Part shown: positions 25,515 through 35,025 of the stretch, piece by piece
Numbering within the stretch: the stretch's first letter is position 1
How the letters are laid out: the number at the start of each line of letters is the position of its first letter
Assembly (NCBI GenBank): GCA_900539655.1
Contig: UQCR01000002.1
Coordinates: forward strand, 124,001-188,000
From: an uncultured Robinsoniella sp.
GTDB lineage: Bacteria; Bacillota; Clostridia; Lachnospirales; Lachnospiraceae
DNA length: 64,000 nucleotides
Direction: 5' to 3'
Translations under genes and position numbers: made by a program
The notes under the pieces: generated by a model
The model's database searches: none
The model's input: the letters and a program-made list of their open reading frames with translations, nothing else
What the model was told of the DNA's origin: nothing

Positions 25515-26045
25515 ATGGAAAATAGTACCGTATATTATGATGGCCACAGTGTAAAAAGTAAAGAAATAGCAAGAATGTTTGAGGAAAGAAATGAAGGCGT
25601 CATACTTGTAGAGGCATCATCTGTAACGGAATCAATCGTTTATGAAGAGAATAAAACTGTCGGGTTTATTTTTGCAAGTGTAAAAGGGCATCTGCCGGAT
25701 TGCATTAAGCAGCTGCTGAACCGCCTGGTGGTTGATAAGTCGGCATACATTTACGCCTTTGTCGTAGGTGGGAATCATGAAATCAGAGTAATCAAAGATA
25801 TGAATGAGATTTTGAAGCACCGTGGAATGAAACTGGCAAGTGCCTATGCCGAATATATTCTTCAGAGAATATCCGCAAATGAAGTTAAGCAGCTGGAAAA
25901 AATCGAAGAAGATGTAAAAAGCCAGCGGAGGCTTTTGGATGAATTTCATGACCAGATGGCAAAGGCAAATAAAGACGATGTGAAAAAGCAGTTAAAAAGA
26001 GATATCAGAGATTATATCAAATTCAAGATTAAGAAGAAATTTTAA
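25515..26045 (+). CDS. Unknown protein with flavodoxin-like N-terminal pattern and coiled-coil tail
   Basis: 176 aa from the ATG with GGAGG upstream; the frame opens 17 codons earlier. The first about 110 residues alternate strands and helices in a flavodoxin-like order (STVYYDGHSVKSKEIARMF; then KTVGFIFASVKGHLPDCIK; then SAYIYAFVVGGNHEIRVIK). A canonical FMN phosphate loop (T/SxTGNT) is missing; the equivalent stretch is YYDGHSVKSKE. The last about 60 residues are a highly charged coiled coil ending KFKIKKKF. A flavodoxin-fold scaffold that has lost FMN binding is possible. I cannot name a function. Confidence 0.65.
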   Translation: MENSTVYYDGHSVKSKEIARMFEERNEGVILVEASSVTESIVYEENKTVGFIFASVKGHLPDCIKQLLNRLVVDKSAYIYAFVVGGNHEIRVIKDMNEILKHRGMKLASAYAEYILQRISANEVKQLEKIEEDVKSQRRLLDEFHDQMAKANKDDVKKQLKRDIRDYIKFKIKKKF

Positions 26046-26050
26046 AAATC

Positions 26051-26088
26051 CCGGGCCCGCCGCGCTGTTGCGGCCGGACCCGGTATTT
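26051..26088 (+). terminator. GC-rich hairpin after the flavodoxin-like gene
   Basis: CCGGG (26051-26055) pairs with CCCGG (26079-26083), and the inner CCGCCGC pairs with GCGGCCGG with one bulged base. The T tract is short (TATTT). Confidence 0.5.
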
Positions 26089-26185
26089 GGGGGAGGATAA
26101 GTATTAATTTTCTCTTTTGTAGATGTTAGTAGTATGAGCAGAATTTTGATTTCTATACAATTTTTATATAAAAAATAAAATTCTT

Positions 26186-26214
26186 TTGAAAAATCATCAA
26201 AAGTGTTATATACT
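26186..26214 (+). promoter_or_regulatory. Promoter of the SEC-C protein gene
   Basis: TTGAAA (26186-26191), 17 bases, TATACT (26209-26214), about 45 bases before the start. Confidence 0.6.
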
Positions 26215-26258
26215 ATACGTGTTATAATTACGAATACGAAACAAAGGATGGATTAGAT

Positions 26259-26765
26259 ATGGGATTATTACAGGATTGGAGAGATGTAGCATACTCTCAG
26301 GAAACAGATAAGAAGCAGCTTCAGAAGTTTTGGACTGATTATTTTTTAATTGAAAAAGGAATCTATGAGAAATTATTAGCCAATCCGGAAGAAGTGGTAA
26401 AAGGTACCGTTAAGGATTTGGCTGAAAAGTTTGAAATTCCGGTAATGACGATGGTAGGCTTCCTGGATGGAATTGATGAAAGTTTAAAAGTGAAGAATCC
26501 AATTGAAGAAATGAATGAAAACACGGAAGTAAACTTAGGATTTGATAAAGAGCTTCTTTACAAAAATATGGTAGACGCAAAGGCTGACTGGTTATATGAG
26601 CTGCCTATGTGGGATGAAATCTTCGATGAAGAGAAAAAGAAAGTGCTGTATAGAGAAGCAAAGAAAGCCAATACAATTGTCAAAGGCAAAAAAATTGGAA
26701 GAAATGATCCATGTCCCTGCGGAAGTGGAAAGAAATATAAAAAGTGCTGCGGTAAAAACGCATAA
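26259..26765 (+). CDS. SEC-C motif protein
   Basis: 168 aa. The C-terminus is a textbook SEC-C zinc-binding motif, GRNDPCPCGSGKKYKKCCG, as at the end of SecA. The first about 145 residues are helical and acidic, with DWRDVAYSQETDKKQLQKFW at the start; this domain is widespread in Lachnospiraceae proteins but without known function to me. SEC-C binds Zn2+ and in SecA contacts SecB or the ribosome. A role near ribosomes or protein export is only an inference. Confidence 0.85.
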   Translation: MGLLQDWRDVAYSQETDKKQLQKFWTDYFLIEKGIYEKLLANPEEVVKGTVKDLAEKFEIPVMTMVGFLDGIDESLKVKNPIEEMNENTEVNLGFDKELLYKNMVDAKADWLYELPMWDEIFDEEKKKVLYREAKKANTIVKGKKIGRNDPCPCGSGKKYKKCCGKNA

Positions 26766-26790
26766 TAAAAACCGGATAAAAGCCGGATTA

Positions 26791-26843
26791 AACCGACCCC
26801 CAAAAGTCAGAGCTAAATCTAACGATTGGAGGGTCGGTTTTTG
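26791..26843 (+). terminator. Terminator after the SEC-C gene
   Basis: AACCGACCC (26791-26799) pairs with GGGTCGGTT (26831-26839), followed by TTTT. Confidence 0.8.
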
Positions 26844-26887
26844 TATGCATAAATGAGAAGCAAACAGCCTGTCAAGCGAAACGGGTG

Positions 26888-28450
26888 TTACCTGTTTTGA
26901 ATCCGGTATTGTTCTGGTGTCATGTGCTCATATTTTTTAAAGATTCGGAAAAAATATTTAACATTGTCATAACCGGCTGCCTTGGCGATCTGATACATCT
27001 TTTTATCTGTCTCAGAGAGCATTTGTTTCGCTTTGGCAATCCTGATGGTGTTCAGACAGTGTACAAAGGTTTCTCCGGTGCGCTGTTTGAACAGATGGCT
27101 GCAGTAACTGCGGTTCAGATAAAAAAGGGAAGACAGGAACTCTATGGTCAGATTATTCTGGTAGTGCCTCTGCATGTAGATTTTCATCTTTTCTATAATG
27201 TCATCTGTGGCATATATATTATCTGTTTTGAAAAGGGATGAAATGTTTGCGTAAAACTGGTGATAGTAATCCTTAATTTCCTGAAGGCTGAACATATTGT
27301 TGAGAATATTCTGCATACTGCTGTTGGCAGAGGAAGGATTAATCTGGTCAAAGTAGGTGCTCATTAAATACCGTGTCTGGTCAGCCAGAGAAAAGCAAAA
27401 TACTTTTATGTCATAGAGGCTTACATCGGGGATGGTAAGGAAATACGTAAAAAGCTCTTCTAAAAGTTCGGATGTCTGATCGAGCATACCTGCTTCGATA
27501 CGGAACAGAAATTCTTCTGTTTTATTCCATGTAATGGAAATTGGTTCCCTTTTTTTCTCCAGTGGAAAAAAAGCTGCGGTGCTGCCGGAGACCTTTTTGG
27601 TATTCATAGCGGTAACTGTTTCCAGAAAAGCTGTATTCAGCTCCAGGAGAGAGTGGTGTGTACGGCTGCAGCCAAATAAAACCGGTGTTTTGGACGCATA
27701 AAGGGTGCTGTTTAGCTGCTGGATCAATTGTCTGCACATCTCATCAGAACTTAAGACCGAATGTTCCGGCTTGAACAGGATGAAGAATCCCAGATTCTGG
27801 TTGGTTGCATGTTCCAGAAATAAAGCAAGATCCCCAAAGGCGTTTTCCGACAGGAAGGATGTAAACAGGGTAAAATCCAGAGTTGTCGGGGAATAGACCG
27901 TAATCATAACCAAATCGTGAATCTGGTTAACGAAGTTCAACCGCCTGGACGTTATGGAGAAGTCCGAGGTGTGATATCCCATTATTAAATTTTGCAGCAT
28001 TTGTAAATCGTACTTATAACGAGCCTGCTCTTTTTTCTCGTCAGAGCTAATCAGCCTGTTTTGTATGGACTGGTGGTCATTTAACTGTTTTACTGCATTC
28101 AGGACAGCTTCAGTCAGGGCCTCCCTGCCGAATGGTTTTAAGAGATAATCAACTGCCTGGGCTGCAATGGCATGCTTCATATAATCGAAGTCTTTATATC
28201 CGCTTATGACAATGGATCTTATATTGGGAAAGTCACGTGTCAGCTGTGACAGAAAAGCCGTTCCATCCATCAGAGGCATTTTCATATCTGTGATTACAAT
28301 ATCCGGGCAAAGCCCGCCAATGAGAGTGAGTGCTTCCTGGCCGTTAGATGCTTCCCCAATGCATTGAACGGTATCCTGAATGGAAGAAAGTTTCTTGATA
28401 ATCCCTTTGCGGATCAGTGATTCATCATCAACTACAATAAAAGTGTACAT
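26888..28450 (-). CDS. YesN-type AraC-family response regulator
   Basis: 520 aa. The receiver domain is at residues 1-120 with the acidic pair VVDDE and phospho-acceptor Asp55 in DIVITDMKMP. A long linker of about 270 residues follows, then the C-terminal AraC/HTH_18 DNA-binding domain from about 420 (LTIEFLSSLFYLNRSYCSHLF; AKAAGYDNVKYFFRIFKKY). It sits nine bases after the YesM-like kinase on the same strand and divergent from a sugar ABC operon, the standard arrangement for carbohydrate-responsive control. It presumably activates the operon at 30428-33605. Confidence 0.93.
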   Translation of the reverse strand: MYTFIVVDDESLIRKGIIKKLSSIQDTVQCIGEASNGQEALTLIGGLCPDIVITDMKMPLMDGTAFLSQLTRDFPNIRSIVISGYKDFDYMKHAIAAQAVDYLLKPFGREALTEAVLNAVKQLNDHQSIQNRLISSDEKKEQARYKYDLQMLQNLIMGYHTSDFSITSRRLNFVNQIHDLVMITVYSPTTLDFTLFTSFLSENAFGDLALFLEHATNQNLGFFILFKPEHSVLSSDEMCRQLIQQLNSTLYASKTPVLFGCSRTHHSLLELNTAFLETVTAMNTKKVSGSTAAFFPLEKKREPISITWNKTEEFLFRIEAGMLDQTSELLEELFTYFLTIPDVSLYDIKVFCFSLADQTRYLMSTYFDQINPSSANSSMQNILNNMFSLQEIKDYYHQFYANISSLFKTDNIYATDDIIEKMKIYMQRHYQNNLTIEFLSSLFYLNRSYCSHLFKQRTGETFVHCLNTIRIAKAKQMLSETDKKMYQIAKAAGYDNVKYFFRIFKKYEHMTPEQYRIQNR

Positions 28451-28459
28451 AGAATCCTC

Positions 28460-30190
28460 CTAATAGTTTAGTTTTGGAAGCTTAATCAGTATGGAAGTTC
28501 CGCCTTCCTTTTTGCTCTGTATCTGAAGGCCGTATTCATCTCCGTAATATAGACGGATACGGGTGTGGATATTTTTAATACCGATGCTTTGTTTGTTCCG
28601 GTGCCCCAGCTCGGTGAATTCGGCTTTCTGCTTTAAATCTTGGTTTAGCTGGCCTAGCTGTGTTTCATCCATGCCAACCCCGTCGTCACTGACGGAAAAA
28701 TATAGAAAGGAGGATTCCGTCCAGCTGTCAATTTTTATATAACTCCCATACTGGCAGTAGTTCAGCCCGTGATAAAAGGAATTTTCTACCAGCGGCTGCA
28801 GAATCAGTTTCAGTACCTGTAATTCCATCATTTCCTCCGGAATGTTCATGATTACCCGGAAACGGTTTTCAAAACGGATTTGCTGAATGGAAATATAATC
28901 CCGCACGTGCTTCAGTTCTTCTGCAATGGTTACCAGCTCGCATTGGGTCTTAATGCTATAACGGAACATATCGCCCAGGGCAAGAGACATAGTTGCAATA
29001 CTTTCTACCTCTTCAATTTCTGCAATACTGTTAATGGATTCCAGCGTGTTGTAAAGAAAATGGGAATTGATCTGGGCTTCCAGTGACTTCATTTGAGAAT
29101 CCAGTGAGATTAATTTGTTTTGCAGCTCTTTTTCAATGTATTCACTCAGCGTCTGGATTAAATGATTATACTCGTTGTACAATACCCCAATCTCATCGTT
29201 TCGGTTCATATAATGGGAAGCGGTAAGAAGCTTCTGGTTTTTGGACTCCGCCATCTTGCTGCTTAAATAGGTGATGGGTCGGGACAGGGAATAGGATAAA
29301 AAGCAGGATAAGATCATGAAAATGACAGCACAAATACCTGCAATCGTCAGTATCATGATTCTGGTAGCATCGAATTCCTTATAGAGTGCCTCATAGTTTA
29401 CCTTAAAAATTAACCGCAGATTATCGGAAGAAAATTCTTTCGTCAGTGTGCGGCTATTTTTGTGGGTGAAGTTTCCGTCGGTAGAATCACTGTATATAAC
29501 CTGTCCAGAACTGGACTCTATGGTAATCTTAGCAGTATCATTCAGTGTGTTTACCTTGGAGAAATCAAAAACTGCCGGAGAACAATCAATAAACAGAACC
29601 CCCAGAAATTTCTTGGAAAATCCGTCATAAAGGGCCTTGGAAAATGAGATTGAAGGTCTGCTGTTAATCAAAAAGTCCTTCTGGGATATTCCGTCAATAT
29701 GAAAAGCACCTTTCAGGTCAAGGGTTTTTTCGTACCAGTCATCATCTTGGGGAGTATACCCGGGAAATACATCGATGTTACTGTTAAGTCCATAGCCTAA
29801 AATGGGACCGCTGGGTGTAAACACAAAAATACCGTTTATGTATTCGCTGCTGTAGGTTACATTCTTCAGGATGAAATGGATGTTTTGATTACTTTGGAAA
29901 ACATCATAGTATGAGTAGTTTGCAGAACTGCCGGCATATTTTCGGAGTTCTTTATTTAAGGATATCTGATCAGATTCACTGTGAAAGTTGAAAAGGTCTC
30001 CAACATGCTCCAGGGATTTCAGGTTTTTTTCCATTTCTTCTCCGGATTTTTCGAAAATATTATCCGTAATGCTGGTAATCTGTTTGTCTATCAGCTTGGT
30101 ATACCGGGTATAGGTAAAGGTGGTAATAAAAATCACCGGTATGATAGATATCAGCAGAAATATGATAAGAAACTTATTCTTAAGTTTCAT
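28460..30190 (-). CDS. YesM-type sensor histidine kinase
   Basis: 576 aa. A membrane segment at residues 7-27, an extracellular dCache-like sensing domain about 31-275, a second membrane span 278-300, HAMP from about 302, the His_kinase domain with phospho-acceptor His377 in INSHFLYNTLESI, and the ATPase domain (VLKLILQPLVENSFYHGL; SDDGVGMDE; SIGIKNIHTRIRLYYG). AAAGGAGG precedes the ATG. With the adjacent YesN regulator it would sense a sugar or a sugar-binding protein complex outside the cell. Confidence 0.93.
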   Translation of the reverse strand: MKLKNKFLIIFLLISIIPVIFITTFTYTRYTKLIDKQITSITDNIFEKSGEEMEKNLKSLEHVGDLFNFHSESDQISLNKELRKYAGSSANYSYYDVFQSNQNIHFILKNVTYSSEYINGIFVFTPSGPILGYGLNSNIDVFPGYTPQDDDWYEKTLDLKGAFHIDGISQKDFLINSRPSISFSKALYDGFSKKFLGVLFIDCSPAVFDFSKVNTLNDTAKITIESSSGQVIYSDSTDGNFTHKNSRTLTKEFSSDNLRLIFKVNYEALYKEFDATRIMILTIAGICAVIFMILSCFLSYSLSRPITYLSSKMAESKNQKLLTASHYMNRNDEIGVLYNEYNHLIQTLSEYIEKELQNKLISLDSQMKSLEAQINSHFLYNTLESINSIAEIEEVESIATMSLALGDMFRYSIKTQCELVTIAEELKHVRDYISIQQIRFENRFRVIMNIPEEMMELQVLKLILQPLVENSFYHGLNYCQYGSYIKIDSWTESSFLYFSVSDDGVGMDETQLGQLNQDLKQKAEFTELGHRNKQSIGIKNIHTRIRLYYGDEYGLQIQSKKEGGTSILIKLPKLNY

Positions 30191-30427
30191 TCAGATCCTC
30201 CTTTCATTTACTTCCGGGCAAAACAGGAAGTTTGACAGAACTGTTATTTAAAAAGAAGTATATCATAAATAAAGCATGGGGTAATGATAAATTCATCATA
30301 TTTTTAGGAAGACAATCAATTAAATGATCAAACAGATGACCTAACAAATGTGCACCATTACTCTGAACAAAAGTATACCTGGAGTATGGTATGATTGGAT
30401 TATGAAAAAGTTAAGGAGGATAACAAT

Positions 30428-31777
30428 ATGAAAGTGAAAAGATTATTAGCATTGGCGATTGCAGGCAGCATGATCACCCTGTCCCTGGCAGGATGCGGAG
30501 GAAAGGAGAAATCAGGAAGCAGTGAGGGAGCAGAATCCGCTGCTGTACAGCAGGAGGAGAGCAAAGCCTCCGGAGATAAAACCGTGATTACCATGATGTA
30601 TTCCGGCACACCATCCAATCCTGATTTTGAAACAGAGATTTTACCGGGCCTGGTAGAAAAAGAATTTCCGGATATTAAGCTGGAAGTGACGAAGCTGCCG
30701 GATGACCAGTATTACACTGCATTAAAGACAAAGCTGGCATCGGGAGAGTGCCCGGATATTATTCTTGTACATCCGAAATATGCGGGAGCAAACGGGGTAA
30801 TTAATCTGGCTAAGGCAGGATATCTGGAACCTCTGACAGATCTGAAGGTGATGGATCTGGTTGGAGATGGTGCAAGAGAAGCGTTCTCCTATGATGGGGA
30901 GATTTATGGAGTTGGCTCTAACGTTTCCATGCTGGGAACGTATTTTAATAAAGATATGTTTAAAGAACATAATCTGGAAATCCCAACTAACTGGGATGAA
31001 TTTTTGAATTGCTGCAAGGTACTCAAAGAAGCAGGCATACAGCCCATTGTAATGGGAGATAAAGATATGTACGTCATGCAGTTTGGGCTCTATCAGATAG
31101 CGGCAAGCAAAGTATACGCAAAGAATACGAAGTTTGACGACCAGCTTCGAACCGGAGAGACAAAATTTACAGATAAGGATACCTGGGATGAAGTGATTTC
31201 CATGTATAAGACGCTGTATGATGAGGGCTATATAGACAGCTCATCACTGGGACTGAGTGCTCAGCAGGCAATTCAGAAATTCGTGGATGGACAGGCAGCT
31301 ATGACCTTTGACCATAATGGAGACAAAAAGGCTCTGTGTGCAAATGGAGCGGTTGATTTTGAACGGGGATATTTCCCGCTGCCGGGTAACAGTGCAGATG
31401 AGGAACTCTGGGCATCCATGTCAATAGGGGCTACACCGGCGATCTATTCCGGTTCCAAACACAAGGAAGAGGCCAAGGCAATTCTGGAAAAATGGTTTGA
31501 CGGAGAGTCTGACATCTGGAAGGGAATGGTGGACATGGGAAATATTGTGGTTACCTATGGCTACGGATCAGATAAGGTAGATGAGTTCTGGAAACCGTTT
31601 ATGGAGCTGTATAATGAGGGAAAATCCTCGTATTGGTGCAATCAGGGCTGGCCGTCAGGAACAGAAAACGAAATGGAAGCATTATTCTCTGAGGCAATAG
31701 GCGGACAGGGAACGACTGTTGAGGATATTGTGAACGGAATGCAGTTAAAATTTGAGGAACTCTATACAGAGGAATAA
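30428..31777 (+). CDS. Carbohydrate ABC transporter substrate-binding lipoprotein
   Basis: 449 aa from the ATG preceded by AAGGAGG (the frame opens 11 codons earlier). Lipoprotein signal with lipobox SLAGC and Cys23, a short Ser/Glu/Ala linker, and a family-1 solute-binding domain (ITMMYSGTPSNPDFETEIL; CPDIILVHPKYAG; FNKDMFKEHNLEIPTNWDEF). Family 1 covers oligosaccharides and glycerol-phosphate esters. It is first in an operon with two permeases and divergent from its likely regulators. Substrate not assigned. Confidence 0.92.
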   Translation: MKVKRLLALAIAGSMITLSLAGCGGKEKSGSSEGAESAAVQQEESKASGDKTVITMMYSGTPSNPDFETEILPGLVEKEFPDIKLEVTKLPDDQYYTALKTKLASGECPDIILVHPKYAGANGVINLAKAGYLEPLTDLKVMDLVGDGAREAFSYDGEIYGVGSNVSMLGTYFNKDMFKEHNLEIPTNWDEFLNCCKVLKEAGIQPIVMGDKDMYVMQFGLYQIAASKVYAKNTKFDDQLRTGETKFTDKDTWDEVISMYKTLYDEGYIDSSSLGLSAQQAIQKFVDGQAAMTFDHNGDKKALCANGAVDFERGYFPLPGNSADEELWASMSIGATPAIYSGSKHKEEAKAILEKWFDGESDIWKGMVDMGNIVVTYGYGSDKVDEFWKPFMELYNEGKSSYWCNQGWPSGTENEMEALFSEAIGGQGTTVEDIVNGMQLKFEELYTEE

Positions 31778-31839
31778 GTGGGATCTCCGGGCAACGGTCC
31801 ATACGGACAGCTTCCCGGTTCTGCCGGAAAGGAAAATTT

Positions 31840-32736
31840 ATGAAGAAGTCAAAACGGAAAGCCCTTGTATTTCCCAACCGGATGTATTTATTTGTGATTC
31901 CGGCTCTGGTCTTGTTTCTGATCTTTTGGATTGTACCGGTACTTCAGTTATTTTATTACAGTATGACTAATTTTAACGGAATTAATTATGATTACGATTA
32001 TGTAGGGTTTAAAAATTATCTGACACTGTTAAAAGATGGTTCTATGGTAAATGCAATCAAAAATACACTCATTTATGCAGTTGTGGTAGTAGTCCTTAAT
32101 AATCTGCTGGGACTGGTAATTGCCATGGCGCTGAACGTAAAACTTAGGGGAAAGGCATTTTTTAGGACGGTATCCTATGTTCCGGCGCTGTTCAGTGCCA
32201 TCGTGGTTGGCTTTATCTGGTCCTACGTATACATGCCGGATTCCGGTATGATTGCAACAATCATGACGGCAATGGGGCTGGATGGTTCCTCCTTTAATGT
32301 GCTGGGGAATTATAAGGCGGCGCTGTATGCGATTGCGCTGGTTGAAGTATGGAAAGGCTTTGGTGCCACCATGATCATTTATCTTGCTGGACTGCAGACT
32401 GTGGATGACAGTCTCCTGGAAGCAGGGAGGATCGATGGATGTTCCCAGTGGCAGCTGATTAGAAAAATCAAACTTCCACTGATTTCGGCAACCGTTACCA
32501 TCAATGTAATTCTGGCTGTTATCGGCGGACTGAAGGCATTTGATTATTCCTTTATCATGACAAACGGTGGCCCGGGAAAGTCTACTAATACCCTGATGTT
32601 TTCCATTTACCGCATTGCATTTAATGATCAGATGATGGGAAAGGCCAGTGCGTTTTCCGTGGTTGCCTTCGCCGTTATCATACTGATTACCGTGTTCATG
32701 CTGTTTTATATGAATAAAAGAGAGGTGGAACTATGA
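31840..32736 (+). CDS. Carbohydrate ABC transporter permease, MalF/UgpA type
   Basis: 298 aa with six membrane segments. The EAA loop is present (LLEAGRIDGCSQWQLIRKIK), followed by the last spans and the C-terminal GGPGKSTNTL segment typical of MalF-like CUT1 permeases. It overlaps the next permease gene by four bases (ATGA), so the two are translated together and form a heterodimeric channel. Confidence 0.94.
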   Translation: MKKSKRKALVFPNRMYLFVIPALVLFLIFWIVPVLQLFYYSMTNFNGINYDYDYVGFKNYLTLLKDGSMVNAIKNTLIYAVVVVVLNNLLGLVIAMALNVKLRGKAFFRTVSYVPALFSAIVVGFIWSYVYMPDSGMIATIMTAMGLDGSSFNVLGNYKAALYAIALVEVWKGFGATMIIYLAGLQTVDDSLLEAGRIDGCSQWQLIRKIKLPLISATVTINVILAVIGGLKAFDYSFIMTNGGPGKSTNTLMFSIYRIAFNDQMMGKASAFSVVAFAVIILITVFMLFYMNKREVEL

Positions 32737-33605
32737 TGGGGAAAAGGAGAAAAGCATATAAAGAAGTGGAATCAAAGGTAAAACTCACACCGGGTATTGT
32801 AATACTCTATATTTTACTGACCCTATTTTGTTGTCTTATTATTTTTCCACTGTTAATCGTAGTGTCCAGTTCGCTCAGAAGTCCCGACAATATGATTTCA
32901 CCTTTACTTTTGTTTCAGGAATTTTCTTTGGACAGTTACATAAATGCTTTTACAAAGATGAAGTATCCTAAGCAGATGCTGAACAGTATTATGACAACAG
33001 GAGGATCGGTATTCGTAGTGGTAATGTTCTCCACAATGGCAGCCTATCCTATCTCCAGGATAAAACGCAAAGCCAGCCGCTTTTTGTATTACTTTTTTAT
33101 AGCAGGCTTAATCATACCCTCTCAAATGGTTATTGTACCCATCGCCCAGATGTTTGGACGCCTGTCACTGCCCAACACCAGGTTTACGCCGATGATCATG
33201 TTCATTACCTGCAGCCTGCCGTTTTCCATCTTTTTACTTGCAGGCTTTATGAAAGGAGTGCCAATCGAAATTGAGGAATCCGCTTATATCGATGGCTGCA
33301 GTCTCTGGAAACGTTTCATAAGCGTGGTCTTTCCATTGCTGAAACCGGCTGTTGTATCTGTTGTGATCACTCAGGGGATGTGGATTTGGAATGATTATTT
33401 TTACCCCATGATCTTTATCTCGAAATCAGACCAGTACTCCCTGCCTGTAGGTATGATACAGTTTCTTGGAGACCGTGAGAATCCGGCGCAGTGGAATACA
33501 TTATTTGCAGCCTGTGTACTGTGTGCACTACCGCTTATTCTGATCTTCGCCGTGCTGCAAAAACAGTTTATCAATGGCATTGCAGCCGGGGCGATTAAGG
33601 GTTAA
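32733..33605 (+). CDS. Carbohydrate ABC transporter permease, MalG/UgpE type
   Basis: 290 aa, six membrane segments, with the EAA loop EESAYIDGCSLWKRFISVVF and a C-terminus like MalG (NGIAAGAIKG). It completes the import channel. No ATP-binding protein gene follows, so the importer probably shares a multitask CUT1 ATPase (MsmK-like) encoded elsewhere, as is common in Firmicutes. Confidence 0.94.
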   Translation: MMGKRRKAYKEVESKVKLTPGIVILYILLTLFCCLIIFPLLIVVSSSLRSPDNMISPLLLFQEFSLDSYINAFTKMKYPKQMLNSIMTTGGSVFVVVMFSTMAAYPISRIKRKASRFLYYFFIAGLIIPSQMVIVPIAQMFGRLSLPNTRFTPMIMFITCSLPFSIFLLAGFMKGVPIEIEESAYIDGCSLWKRFISVVFPLLKPAVVSVVITQGMWIWNDYFYPMIFISKSDQYSLPVGMIQFLGDRENPAQWNTLFAACVLCALPLILIFAVLQKQFINGIAAGAIKG

Positions 33606-33666
33606 GTGCAGGTTTTGTATCGTTTCGTATAGTTCTGTATCTGAAAATTAAATACAAGATATGTTC

Positions 33667-33724
33667 AAAAAGGCAGTTTTCGCTTCAATCAGACGATGGT
33701 TTGATTTGGCGGAGCTGCTTTTTA
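33667..33724 (+). terminator. Terminator-like hairpin after the sugar ABC operon
   Basis: AAAAAGGCAG pairs with CTGCTTTTT with one bulge, and the interior AATCA pairs with TGATT near CGC/GCG. It ends in a T run. Confidence 0.55.
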
Positions 33725-33805
33725 TTAGTATATAGAGCATTGCTTGGATATGACTTTAGATGTGAAAAATCTGGTTTAAGAAAAATAGGCGGAATCTCCA
33801 CTGCA

Positions 33806-33834
33806 TTGACAGACCCTGTAAAATACGTTACACT
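33806..33834 (+). promoter_or_regulatory. Promoter of the YdcF-like gene
   Basis: TTGACA (33806-33811), 17 bases, TACACT (33829-33834), about 70 bases before the start. The rest of the 299-base gap after the ABC operon shows only the terminator. Confidence 0.65.
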
Positions 33835-33904
33835 GAAAAAAGATATCCGTAAATTAGTTGAATATTAGAATTGGAACACACACAAAAGGAGGTATCGAAA
33901 TACA

Positions 33905-34648
33905 ATGCAGATATTGTGGTTGGTTTTAGGAATAGCATCCTTGTTATATTTTGTGATTTTAGTCAGCATCGGAATGGATTTTTCAATCATTTGGCTTTGT
34001 GGGGCAGCAGTATTTTTTGGACTTGCCTTTTTGGGACAGTACCATAAAACCCATCCGGGGGCACATTTCTTTCCCACCTGGTGCAAAGTTATTTTAGGCG
34101 GTGTTCTGGCGGTAGGATTATTTGTATTTTTACTTGTGGAAGTATTTATTTTTACCGGTATGTTTCAGCATGGAGAAAAGAATTTGGATTATGTAATTAT
34201 ACTGGGCGCCCAGGTAAAGGGGGAAGTACCCAGTAAAGCATTGACCTTGCGTTTAGATGCGGCGGCAGAATATCTGAAAGAAAATCCGGATAGTAAAGCT
34301 GTCCTGTCTGGCGGCAGAGGACCCGGTGAGGATATCACAGAAGCGGAGGCCATGAGACGTTATCTGGCTGCAGCAGGTATTGAGGAGAATCGTCTGATTC
34401 TGGAAGACAAATCCACCAGTACCGAAGAGAACCTGAAGTACAGTGCAGAGCTTATAGGGAGCAAAGATGCTAAAGTGGGTATAGTGACAAACAACTTCCA
34501 TGTATTCCGGGCGATGCAGCTGGGCAAAAAGCAGGGGTATACAAATCTGTCGGGAATTGCAGCCTCTTCCGACCCAAGATTCCAGATCCACTATCTGGTC
34601 CGCGAATTTTTTGCTTTGGTAAAAGAAAAATTGGTTGGAAATATATAA
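33905..34648 (+). CDS. YdcF/DUF218-family membrane protein
   Basis: 247 aa. Three or four N-terminal hydrophobic segments (residues 1-85) precede a DUF218 domain that starts at DYVIILGAQVKGEVPSKAL and contains LSGGRGPGEDITEAEAM, EDKSTSTEENLKYSAELI and IVTNNFHVFRA. Relatives include SanA/ElyC, implicated in envelope and undecaprenyl-phosphate-linked functions. AAAGGAGG lies about 12 bases before the ATG, slightly long. The gene is monocistronic ahead of the thrS leader. Confidence 0.87.
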   Translation: MQILWLVLGIASLLYFVILVSIGMDFSIIWLCGAAVFFGLAFLGQYHKTHPGAHFFPTWCKVILGGVLAVGLFVFLLVEVFIFTGMFQHGEKNLDYVIILGAQVKGEVPSKALTLRLDAAAEYLKENPDSKAVLSGGRGPGEDITEAEAMRRYLAAAGIEENRLILEDKSTSTEENLKYSAELIGSKDAKVGIVTNNFHVFRAMQLGKKQGYTNLSGIAASSDPRFQIHYLVREFFALVKEKLVGNI

Positions 34649-34662
34649 ATAAATTTCAGGTG

Positions 34663-34690
34663 TTGACAAATGAAGCGTAAATGCTATAAT
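34663..34690 (+). promoter_or_regulatory. Promoter of thrS
   Basis: TTGACA (34663-34668), 16 bases, TATAAT (34685-34690). Near-consensus, directly ahead of the T-box leader. Confidence 0.8.
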
Positions 34691-34699
34691 CAAGGATAG

Positions 34700-34933
34700 A
34701 TAATGTTAATACGTTGAAGAGAAGAGTAGAATGCGGAATAACCCAGAGAGGGATTGGTGCTGGAAATATCCTGTTAGGAAACATTTGAAAACTGCCTCTG
34801 AGTGGCCCTAATCCGGTCCGGTGATGCCGTTATCATCAAAATGAAGTGGTTTCTAAGAAACAATCAGGGTGGAACCGCGAGTTAGAATACTCGTCCCTGG
34901 ATCGTACCGGCAGGTATGGTCCGGGGACTTTTT
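34700..34933 (+). promoter_or_regulatory. T-box leader, threonine specifier
   Basis: The T-box sequence AGGGTGGAACCGCG is at 34866-34879. The specifier region reads TTTGAAAACTGCCTCTGAGTG, placing ACT (Thr codon) at 34791-34793. The terminator is GTCCCTGGA (34893-34901) with TCCGGGGAC (34920-34928) and five T. Uncharged tRNA-Thr should stabilise the antiterminator and allow thrS transcription. Confidence 0.92.
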
Positions 34934-35025
34934 GCGTGATGCATCTAGTATCTACCGTTGTATTTACGCCGATAGGCAGTAGTAAAAGCTGAAAAATTTA
35001 GAAAGGATGCCGCATTGTTGTGGCT

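Noticed and set aside
34253..34693. 146-codon minus-strand frame opposite the YdcF-like gene
   Set aside because: Composition typical of antisense frames, no ribosome site, and the forward DUF218 domain is unambiguous.
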